Shown here: positions 7,078-13,401 of the stretch, piece after piece | How positions within the stretch are numbered: the stretch's first letter is position 1 | Layout of the letters: each line of letters begins with the position of its first letter | Source: a virus | DNA: 57,387 bases | Direction: 5' to 3' (one strand) | IMG/VR virus record: IMGVR_UViG_3300009285_005182 | Coordinates: 1-57,387 of that record | The notes under the pieces: generated by a model | What the model saw: only the letters and a program-made list of their open reading frames with translations | Database searches by the model: none | Told to the model about the DNA's origin: nothing | Program-made: the position numbers and the translations under genes

Positions 7078-7591
7078 ACTTTCTCCTTACATTCTTGGGC
7101 CTTACTTTTTTGTACTTTGCTCGGATGAAATCCCTGGTCAGAAGTGGAAGCCCCAGCAGATGATACTGACCACCTCCCTCCCCAGTAACTATGGAAATTA
7201 CTCCTTTTGTATAGATAACACCAGAAAAATCTTTCTCATCTACAAACTCCCAGACATTCCGCTGAATGAAATATCGGATTGACTTCTCGTGGTTGAAACA
7301 GGCCAATGACCCACACCACACTACTGGTCCATATCCCGGAATGTATGGCAAATCAGTAGCAATTCCAACCAGGTCTTTCACATAGTCAGGATAGCTCACT
7401 GTCAGGAACATGTACTTGTGGATACCCATAAACTGCCGCCTGTGCAGGTCCGGTACTCCGAGCTGGAACATCCGGCCTATACGCACGAATCGGCCATCCA
7501 CTACTGAGCCCTCTTTCCGGCTTCGCTTGTGGATGTAGATTCTTGTATTATCGAATCTTGCAGCTTCTGGCTCTATCAGTCTGACTGACAT
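7064..7591 (-). CDS. Hypothetical protein in replication cluster
   Basis: 175 aa from ATG 7591 (frame open upstream to 7645; internal ATG follows ACAGGG). No recognised domain. Mixed alpha/beta composition with aromatic and basic patches (YIHKRSRKEGSVVDGRFVRIGRMFQLGVPDLHRR) and a basic C-terminus (IRAKYKKVRPKNVRRKYEHP). Overlaps the ATPase start by 14 bp, so probably co-translated with it. Confidence 0.6.
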   Translation of the reverse strand: MSVRLIEPEAARFDNTRIYIHKRSRKEGSVVDGRFVRIGRMFQLGVPDLHRRQFMGIHKYMFLTVSYPDYVKDLVGIATDLPYIPGYGPVVWCGSLACFNHEKSIRYFIQRNVWEFVDEKDFSGVIYTKGVISIVTGEGGGQYHLLGLPLLTRDFIRAKYKKVRPKNVRRKYEHP

Positions 7592-7734
7592 CGTTTTACC
7601 CTGTAGAAAGTTGGTACAGACCACAACCTCAAAATTTCCGGCCAATCAAAAAGGTGCGTGACATTTCCATCCCCTATGTCACCTAAGCACTCCCACCTTA
7701 TGGGCACTCGTTTGAGGCCACATAATGTTACCAT
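7576..7734 (-). CDS. Small hypothetical protein
   Basis: 52 aa read from ATG 7734: MVTLCGLKRVPIRWECLGDI, then a stretch with HLFDWPEILRLWSVPTFYRVKR. Its stop overlaps the start of the next gene (7591). Composition is protein-like and it fills an otherwise empty 190-bp gap, but the SD is weak. Function unknown. Confidence 0.4.
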   Translation of the reverse strand: MVTLCGLKRVPIRWECLGDIGDGNVTHLFDWPEILRLWSVPTFYRVKRCQSD

Positions 7735-7782
7735 TGTGCAACACCCGGCCAAGAATGGGACTGTTTGGGTTACTGTTTACAA

Positions 7783-8283
7783 CTAGCTCGGTACTTCAGG
7801 AGCGGTCTGCTCCGTAGCGGCCTCAGACATCTCCAGCCGCTCCGTTGGCATGATGTTCACAAAGGGGTCTCCACCTTCTTTGCGTGGGGTTCTGGATACA
7901 TTCACCCGCAGACAGGCGTTGCCGACGCTGTTAGCTATAACATCCAGGCACTCCGGCAACTTGCCGACAGGCTCACCGGCCAGCACCGAAGCCAGCGTCT
8001 TGAGCCCATTGAAGTTTTGAATCGACGCATAGGTTAACTCAAACTCCTTGCCTTCCAGCTCACCGTGCAGGATGGTGCCGCCGACTCTGGCCCACACGCT
8101 TTTCTTCTTGAGCTTCTTGAGCTCGGTAGTGCCGTGGGAGAAGGCACTTACCAGTACAATGTACTGCCCATTAGGAGGAGACCACCGGAAGAAGTTTTGT
8201 GCTTCATCATAGAAGGACTCACTCTCCTGGAGTATCCGACTAAATTCTGGGTCCTCCAGAGACTTTTGGATTTCAGGGTTCAT
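7783..8283 (-). CDS. DUF669-like ssDNA-binding/recombination partner
   Basis: 166 aa. The pattern NFFRWSPPNGQYIVLVSAFSHGTTELKKLKKKSVWARVGGTILHGELEGKEFELTYASIQNFNGLKTLASVLAG resembles DUF669 proteins, OB-like phage proteins usually encoded beside Sak4/RecA-like ATPases. The acidic, disordered C-terminus (SEAATEQTAPEVPS) fits an SSB-like protein. It follows the Sak4-like ATPase with 43 bp between. I infer an ssDNA-binding role. Confidence 0.55.
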   Translation of the reverse strand: MNPEIQKSLEDPEFSRILQESESFYDEAQNFFRWSPPNGQYIVLVSAFSHGTTELKKLKKKSVWARVGGTILHGELEGKEFELTYASIQNFNGLKTLASVLAGEPVGKLPECLDVIANSVGNACLRVNVSRTPRKEGGDPFVNIMPTERLEMSEAATEQTAPEVPS

Positions 8284-8326
8284 ATAGTATGTTCTCCTTG
8301 TAACAAAAACAATAATGAAATGTTAG

Positions 8327-9271
8327 TTAGACAATACCTCTTGATTCTTGTACTGCCTTCTCATACGCTGCCTTCAACACATCCCATCCACCAACCAGCG
8401 GCACTTCAATCTTTGCCGGTAGTGTTGGTACTCCCCGTCTTTTCCCCTCCATAGTCTTGGCCTCGGTCGGCCTTGTGTAGATGTGATACCGGGTTACCTC
8501 CTTATCTATCTTGCTCTTAATAACTTTCCCAGAAACCTGGTGTTCTTGTTCCACTTTCTCATTTGTAGTGCTGGCATAGATAGTGATGTGAAGCTCGGCC
8601 TTCCGCACTATCGGCCCTACCGAGCCCTTGGCCAACAGCGGCCTAATACGAGTCACCTGAGACTTGGTGATGGGGTCAGTCTCATTCACATAAGTCAGGT
8701 GTCCGACTACAGCCCATGTGTACCCAGCACCCTCCAGGTCGCCGAGAACTTTCTGGCATCGGGCATGGACCAGCGACCAGCCGTGTCCTTCCCTGCCGTA
8801 CTCCCCGATATGCTCTACCATCTTCTCTGTAGCTAATGCCCTGGCCTCAAAGCCAACCCACTCATCGTGAGTGTCGAAGATAATTCGCTTGCAGGGGCAT
8901 CTTCCATTCTTGCCATCCTCGATTAGGTTGGTGATGATATCCCTATACACCGAGTACGAATCCCTTTTCAGCTTCCGTGCAATGCTGTGGATATTAAAGT
9001 AAGCACCTCTTGCACCAGGTACAGCATTAGCAGCGTTCTCAAAATCAAGACACCACGAATCTGGTATGCTACGCAAGAAGGTCGTCTTGCCTTCACCGGT
9101 CAAACCCGTAACATACAACCTCAAGTCCTCAGCAGCAACAGGATTGTAACCCGTTGTCAGACCTAGGTTTACATACTTCTCAGGCAACGGTATCTCCGAC
9201 GGACTTGTCGCCACCACCTTATTCACAATACTCCCATTTCCACTAGCCCCATTCTTCGCCGTAATAACCAT
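8327..9271 (-). CDS. Sak4-like AAA/RecA-fold ATPase (recombination)
   Basis: 314 aa. Walker A GLTGEGKTTFL near residue 55; Walker B KRIIFDTHDEWV near 128; WAVVGHLTYVNE further on. The pattern is that of phage 'AAA_24'/Sak4 single-strand annealing-associated ATPases, which use a RecA core without the N- and C-terminal domains. Next to a DUF669-like gene and in the same transcript as a PD-(D/E)XK nuclease, this gives a plausible three-part recombination system. Confidence 0.8.
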   Translation of the reverse strand: MVITAKNGASGNGSIVNKVVATSPSEIPLPEKYVNLGLTTGYNPVAAEDLRLYVTGLTGEGKTTFLRSIPDSWCLDFENAANAVPGARGAYFNIHSIARKLKRDSYSVYRDIITNLIEDGKNGRCPCKRIIFDTHDEWVGFEARALATEKMVEHIGEYGREGHGWSLVHARCQKVLGDLEGAGYTWAVVGHLTYVNETDPITKSQVTRIRPLLAKGSVGPIVRKAELHITIYASTTNEKVEQEHQVSGKVIKSKIDKEVTRYHIYTRPTEAKTMEGKRRGVPTLPAKIEVPLVGGWDVLKAAYEKAVQESRGIV

Positions 9272-9273
9272 AA

Positions 9274-9378
9274 TTATCTTAGCTCCTTTCTGTTAATACC
9301 AAGGGTATAACCAAGAATACCCCCCAGCAAAACCAGTGTCACCACCCATCCCATCGAAATAGTTATTATCCAGGTCAT
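9274..9378 (-). CDS. Very small single-TM protein
   Basis: 34 aa (MTWIITISMGWVVTLVLLGG...YTLGINRKELR) with one hydrophobic helix and a positively charged C-terminus. ATG 9378 is preceded by AGGAAT; the stop lies 3 bp from the next start. Below usual gene-caller size limits. Function unknown. Confidence 0.5.
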   Translation of the reverse strand: MTWIITISMGWVVTLVLLGGILGYTLGINRKELR

Positions 9379-9388
9379 ATTCCTATTC

Positions 9389-10150
9389 CTATCCTTTCTT
9401 AACTACAGGCACCAGACTATACTCTACAGACCCACCTCTGTCAACCTCCAGCTTGAGGACGTTATCTTCCTTGAACAATGCTCCAGCACAAAAGACCTTG
9501 ACAGCGTACTCACCACTGTATTCGTACTGGCTGTGTCTATGGCCATGTAATACTGTTATGTGTTTGTACGTGCTGAGTAACCTACAAACCTTCTTCGAGT
9601 CTTCAAGCTCCATCAACTCCTTGGATAGCTTATGCACCAGCTTTGTCCACCACCCTACCGCAGAGGGGTCCTTCAAGTGGTGGTGGAGGCAAATGAATAT
9701 GTGGTCAGCACTCGCAACATCCAACAACAATTTCAGGTTCTTGCGTTGTTCTTTGCCAATCTTCCCACGTGCAAAATCACCCGGCCACAGCCACGTCCGT
9801 GGATTGGAGTCCAGTCCAATTAGCAGAACATTGTCGTGTCTTTTCCACCAAGGTCCAGCGACTTGAGAGAATCTGGTTCCAAAATAATCATCAAATCTCT
9901 CCATCTTGTCTTTAGAGTCCAGGTTGCCAAGTCCAGCATAATCGTGATTGCCTGGAACTATGAAGAGCTTGTCACGAAACCTCTTGACAAGCTCTCTCAT
10001 AGCCCACAAATACTGTCCAGGCTCACCATCATCTGTTATATCCCCCGTCACGATAATGTGATGGCGGGGAAAGTGGTCCTTGATGTATGCCAACTTAGGC
10101 TCACATTCTTTCTTGTTGTGCAGGTCCGAGATGTGTATGGCCCTAAACAT
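9389..10150 (-). CDS. Calcineurin-like metallophosphoesterase
   Basis: 253 aa with the full metallophosphoesterase motif set: HISDLH (residues 6-11), VTGDITDDG (34-42), VPGNHDY (65-71), CLHHHLKD and LHGHRHSQ. These residues bind two metals. Single-domain phage members include nucleases, protein phosphatases and 2',3'-cyclic phosphodiesterases; sequence alone does not choose among them. Located between recombination genes, so nuclease or nucleotide processing is the favoured guess. Confidence 0.85.
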   Translation of the reverse strand: MFRAIHISDLHNKKECEPKLAYIKDHFPRHHIIVTGDITDDGEPGQYLWAMRELVKRFRDKLFIVPGNHDYAGLGNLDSKDKMERFDDYFGTRFSQVAGPWWKRHDNVLLIGLDSNPRTWLWPGDFARGKIGKEQRKNLKLLLDVASADHIFICLHHHLKDPSAVGWWTKLVHKLSKELMELEDSKKVCRLLSTYKHITVLHGHRHSQYEYSGEYAVKVFCAGALFKEDNVLKLEVDRGGSVEYSLVPVVKKG

Positions 10151-10156
10151 TTCAGA

Positions 10157-10300
10157 CTACGCCTCCGTTCCGCCCAGCAATGCCATCTTAGCAACCTTGG
10201 CCTGGGTTTCTTGGTCGCCGGGGAACAGTATCTTCAACAATTCGATTAAGACTTTGATGGCCTCAATCCACTTAAATAAATCTGCAGGGTTAAAAGACAT
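10157..10300 (-). CDS. Small helical protein
   Basis: 47 aa from ATG 10300 with an excellent SD (AAAGGAGATAAACA). Starts MSFNPADLFKWIEAIKVLIE and ends ...AKMALLGGTEA; an amphipathic helix, no known family. Packed between the phosphoesterase and a tiny TM gene. Confidence 0.6.
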   Translation of the reverse strand: MSFNPADLFKWIEAIKVLIELLKILFPGDQETQAKVAKMALLGGTEA

Positions 10301-10303
10301 TGT

Positions 10304-10369
10304 TTATCTCCTTTTGAAATAGAGCATCAATAGTGTTACAATAATAGCCAACGTGACTATTGTTTTCAT
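10304..10369 (-). CDS. 21-residue single-TM peptide
   Basis: MKTIVTLAIIVTLLMLYFKRR: one transmembrane helix with a basic tail. The ATG at 10369 overlaps the stop of the nuclease gene and has a strong SD (GGAGGTGA). The arrangement argues for real, coupled translation despite the tiny size. Function unknown. Confidence 0.5.
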   Translation of the reverse strand: MKTIVTLAIIVTLLMLYFKRR

Positions 10370-11448
10370 TAGTCATCACCTCCACTCCCCACTTCATCCT
10401 CTTTGTCCATAACGTCTCCCTCCTTGGTCCCAGGCCGTAGCTCATACCTCTGCTCAATAGTTGAAGGCCACGCCGACACATCTGAATTGCAGAGGTCAAA
10501 GTACGGGCATTTTCTCCGGTACGCGAAGCAGTGTGTCTTGGTTTGGTCTCTTTCAAATTGTACAGGGTCAGGGTCCATTGCCCACAACGTGTGTATTAGG
10601 TCAAGCTTACTTACAAATTCTGGATGAAACAAAGGCTCGGTGTACTGGATAGCCATAGATGTCATCATCTCTTCGCCTTTTTCCTCATGCTCCTTGTACC
10701 ACTCCTTGACTCTTTGAATATAATGGTTGAATCCACCATCCTCCGGTTTATCCTTGGTTGTCGGACAATACTTAATCCCAGGGATAGTAATCATATCCAG
10801 AATGAATCCAACCAACTTATCACTCCTGCCGCTTATTGTAAGCCAGGACCTCGTAGCTACCCGATACATCCGGCACTGCACACACCAAGTATATCCGGTT
10901 AGTACAGAATCAAACCCCTGTCCTGTGCACTTGGTATCACGTACCCAGACAGACCCATTCCGTGAATCTCTATCAATCCTGTCGATTCGGTTCAGTACTG
11001 GAAGCTCCCCCCGGACCGTCAGCACCTTACTCTCCACGGTCTGCTCCCTTGCAAGTATCTCTATGTACTCAGCCGGTTTCACCACCTCCCAGTAAATACG
11101 AGCTATCGCTATAGCCTTGTCAAGCGTCTCCCCAATCTGATGGGCCTTCGCCGACAACTCTCCAGTTAAGTCCCCACCCTGATTGATTTCCTTCAACAGC
11201 TTCTCGTGGGTCTTGATGACTTCCTCCCTCAGCGTGTCAACCCCGTCAGGCCCCAGCTCCTGCAGCCTGTGCAGATACTTCCCCACACTGGCATTAGGAG
11301 TAAAGGGACTAATCCGCGGTTTTAATCTCCACTTACTCCGGTACAGAAACTTGCGAGCACATCCCAGCCCATCCGTCATGGAGCTGGTGGACACCGGCTT
11401 CTTCCAGTCCTTTAGATTCTCATCCAACCATTCTTTAGTTGTTCCCAT
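10369..11448 (-). CDS. PD-(D/E)XK exonuclease with Fe-S-type cysteines (Cas4/AddB-like)
   Basis: 359 aa. Domain order: early Cys in CARKFLYRSKWRLKP (residue ~30), GKYLHRLQE helix (~57), nuclease core VLNRIDRIDRDSRNGSVWVRDTKCTGQ (D...D-x-K pattern), a QCRMYRVAT helix, and a C-terminal Cys cluster CFAYRRKCPYFDLC. One N-terminal plus three C-terminal cysteines is the layout of 4Fe-4S PD-(D/E)XK exonucleases. Likely resects DNA ends for the Sak4-like/DUF669-like recombination set encoded downstream. Confidence 0.8.
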   Translation of the reverse strand: MGTTKEWLDENLKDWKKPVSTSSMTDGLGCARKFLYRSKWRLKPRISPFTPNASVGKYLHRLQELGPDGVDTLREEVIKTHEKLLKEINQGGDLTGELSAKAHQIGETLDKAIAIARIYWEVVKPAEYIEILAREQTVESKVLTVRGELPVLNRIDRIDRDSRNGSVWVRDTKCTGQGFDSVLTGYTWCVQCRMYRVATRSWLTISGRSDKLVGFILDMITIPGIKYCPTTKDKPEDGGFNHYIQRVKEWYKEHEEKGEEMMTSMAIQYTEPLFHPEFVSKLDLIHTLWAMDPDPVQFERDQTKTHCFAYRRKCPYFDLCNSDVSAWPSTIEQRYELRPGTKEGDVMDKEDEVGSGGDD

Positions 11449-11468
11449 ATTCTTGTCTCTTTCTATTT

Positions 11469-11549
11469 CTATTCCTTCTTACGAAAGAAATGAGTTGCAA
11501 CTATAATACCACACAACCAAACCAGGAGTAACCACCTACCTGGGTCCAT
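11469..11549 (-). CDS. 26-residue single-TM peptide
   Basis: MDPGRWLLLVWLCGIIVATH plus a basic tail. ATG at 11549 overlaps the stop of the upstream gene (TGATG) and is preceded by GGAG at 8 nt, so translation looks coupled. Function unknown. Confidence 0.5.
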   Translation of the reverse strand: MDPGRWLLLVWLCGIIVATHFFRKKE

Positions 11550-11887
11550 CAGCTTGTCTCCTTTGTCTTATGTGGTCTAATGATAAAGTAGGGCTCCGAG
11601 TCCATTTGATATAACAGATTCACCAACTCGGAGATAGTCAAGTCCCTGGACCAAATCCACTCTCTCATCTCGGCATTAGTAAGATGCAGTACCTTAGCCA
11701 GATTCTCTGCCGGGGTACCCGACTCTTTCATCATCACCAAGATGTCTGCAGCAATCTTCGCACGGACCCGCTCATTGATTACAGCTTTGGTTGTGACAGT
11801 CGGAAGTAACAGCAGTCGCCTGTGCAGCCTCCGCAGCGTCTCCCTCACCAACCCCGGTTTGCCCTTTGTTTTTGTCTCAGTTATCAT
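11549..11887 (-). CDS. Small HTH-like regulatory protein
   Basis: 112 aa from ATG 11887. A basic N-terminus (KPGLVRETLRRLHRRLLLLP) precedes AKIAADILVMMKESGTPAENLAKVLHLTNAEMREWIWSRDLTISELVNLLYQM. That reads as an XRE-like helix-turn-helix (AENLAKVLHLTNAEMREWI). It is the first gene after an intergenic region (11888-12075) with hairpins, so it may be a regulator of this transcript. Family not certain. Confidence 0.55.
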   Translation of the reverse strand: MITETKTKGKPGLVRETLRRLHRRLLLLPTVTTKAVINERVRAKIAADILVMMKESGTPAENLAKVLHLTNAEMREWIWSRDLTISELVNLLYQMDSEPYFIIRPHKTKETS

Positions 11888-11989
11888 TTCTTGGCCTTCC
11901 CATTCTGTTAGTCCTACCCCAGATAAAACGGAGGGGGGCAGAACCGTCAACCAGCTCCACCCCCCACCTGCAGGGGCTCTTAGTTATAG

Positions 11990-12075
11990 GTGGAGGAAAA
12001 AAATTTCGCCACCTTTATTACTACGTCGCCAAATTTTTTTTGTTCGTTTTCTTAACGATTTTTTAAGAAAAATTT
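11990..12075 (-). promoter_or_regulatory. Intergenic AT-rich hairpins shared with 16103-16217
   Basis: On the minus strand, immediately after the 12076 gene: TTCTTAA...TTAAGAA (7-bp stem), then GAACAAAAAAA, CGTAGTA, and GGTGG...CCACC enclosing a T-run. The string GAACAAAAAAA with CGTAGTA 9-10 bp later recurs at about 16120-16165. Either a terminator plus phage promoter, or a replication/regulatory site; no -35/-10 pair is convincing. Confidence 0.4.
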
Positions 12076-12234
12076 TCAGCCCTTCTTTTTCTTAGCGACC
12101 CTCTTAGCCAGAGACCTTACCACCGCATAACGCTGGTCTTGTTTTGGAAATTCTTTATTCATTACAGAATTGCCCATAGCTCTGGCGACAAACTCCTTCA
12201 GGGTCTCGCCCTTATGTTTCTTGGGCAGCGGCAT
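12076..12234 (-). CDS. Small basic conserved protein (MPLPKKHKGET)
   Basis: 52 aa from ATG 12234: MPLPKKHKGETLKEFVARAM...NKEFPKQDQRYAVVRSLAKRVAKKKKG. The pattern 'MPLPKxxKGExxxEFVxRxM..xxMxxEFPDxxQRxAV' occurs in many short phage proteins near heads or proteases; role unknown. Overlaps the ERCC4 gene by 23 bp. Confidence 0.65.
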   Translation of the reverse strand: MPLPKKHKGETLKEFVARAMGNSVMNKEFPKQDQRYAVVRSLAKRVAKKKKG

Positions 12235-12793
12235 CTGAGTATCCTCCTGTAAGTATATCCGGCAATGCCTCAAAGCTTTGCTTGAATCGACATGCCAGCA
12301 TAAGTTGTATCAGAAACAAACCAAGCTGCATTTTGCCGGTAGTCTTCCTGGACCTCCAGGGTATCCATAGTACGTTAAATCCATACCTGGCAAACACAAG
12401 ACTCACCCTGTGCATCAGAGCATCTGGGTCAGGTATGTGTGGGTTCTCCCTGAGTATCTCCTGGGGGGTCAGTTCAATCAGAACATACGGGAACTCGCAC
12501 GAGGCCAGCTTCCTGAAGCTCTTGGCCTGCCTGACAGCATCCTGCGGGTCATAGATATTCTTGAATAACTCCCTCTGCCCAGCCTTCCTCTCAATCACAC
12601 AGCAGTCTGGGTACTCCTTCAGTCTGTAATCTCCATACGGCAACGCCACCTTCTGCGTCTGCACCTTAATCAGTATCCTCTCGTATGGCTTCTCAGGATT
12701 AGGAATTCGCACCGCAGCAGGAAAATCTATTGGATACCTCTCTCTTGAATCAACTTCTACTGTGATTAAGTTGGGTACTTTCAAGTATGTCAT
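12212..12793 (-). CDS. ERCC4-type nuclease
   Basis: 193 aa from ATG 12793 (ATGA overlap with the Dam-like gene). Diagnostic sequence: LITVEVDSRERYP (D-S-R-E), LPYGDYRLKEYPDCCVIERKAG (GD...ERK-x2), then PYVLIELTPQEIL. This is the ERCC4/XPF nuclease core without a C-terminal HhH. Related phage proteins act on branched DNA. Together with endo VII and the PD-(D/E)XK enzyme it makes three structure-specific nucleases in this phage. Confidence 0.8.
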   Translation of the reverse strand: MTYLKVPNLITVEVDSRERYPIDFPAAVRIPNPEKPYERILIKVQTQKVALPYGDYRLKEYPDCCVIERKAGQRELFKNIYDPQDAVRQAKSFRKLASCEFPYVLIELTPQEILRENPHIPDPDALMHRVSLVFARYGFNVLWIPWRSRKTTGKMQLGLFLIQLMLACRFKQSFEALPDILTGGYSDAAAQET

Positions 12794-13401
12794 AGACCTA
12801 TCCTTACGTTTGAAAGAGCCTTCTTCACAGGCAAGGCCAAACCTAGGTTGCTGTTGTATAATACCTCCGCATTTTTCTCCCCAAACGCCACCAGCATCGA
12901 AGCTGCCCCACAACCACCTTTAGGCTGGTATTGGCCATCGGCATATAAACTCGCATAGGGTATTCCATCCCTAATTTGTCCTGTTTTTTTATCTGTAACT
13001 TTGTCTGGTTCATCTGCTGGAACAAAATGAACACGGCCCTTGATAAAACATACCACATCAGCTTTGGGAATGTAGGCGTGAAACCACTTTGTATCCGGTC
13101 GAGCAAAGACTAAGGCTATGCCGCCTTCGTCGCTACGGCTGTGTGCTGCCAAGCGACGCATCCATGCCGGGGTATCCGAGCCGTATGGCGGATTCATAAA
13201 GACATTGCCCCACCACTTATGCGTCAGGCCGTCATCTTTGATTGTTAAATGAATCTGTGCCGGAATCCAGGGGACTATATCCTGCCCCGGACTGCACGGG
13301 TCGAGGTCAAAGGTCAAGCCTAACGCCCGGAAAATCTCACGTGGCGTGTACCACTCCTTGCTTTCATTGTACGTTGATTCGTGTGTGAATCCCTTGCTCA
13401 T
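12790..13401 (-). CDS. Phage N6-adenine DNA methyltransferase (Dam-like)
   Basis: 203 aa. WYTPREIFRALGLTFDLDPCSP at the N-terminus and GNVFMNPPYGSDTPAWMRRL (NPPY, motif IV) fit the 'phage N-6-adenine-methyltransferase' family (PF05869). It overlaps PolA (13398) and ERCC4 (12793) by 4 bp each. Probably protects phage DNA from restriction. Target unknown; the over-represented GCCCCTGCAG motif contains adenine only in its TGCAG half. Confidence 0.88.
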   Translation of the reverse strand: MSKGFTHESTYNESKEWYTPREIFRALGLTFDLDPCSPGQDIVPWIPAQIHLTIKDDGLTHKWWGNVFMNPPYGSDTPAWMRRLAAHSRSDEGGIALVFARPDTKWFHAYIPKADVVCFIKGRVHFVPADEPDKVTDKKTGQIRDGIPYASLYADGQYQPKGGCGAASMLVAFGEKNAEVLYNSNLGLALPVKKALSNVRIGL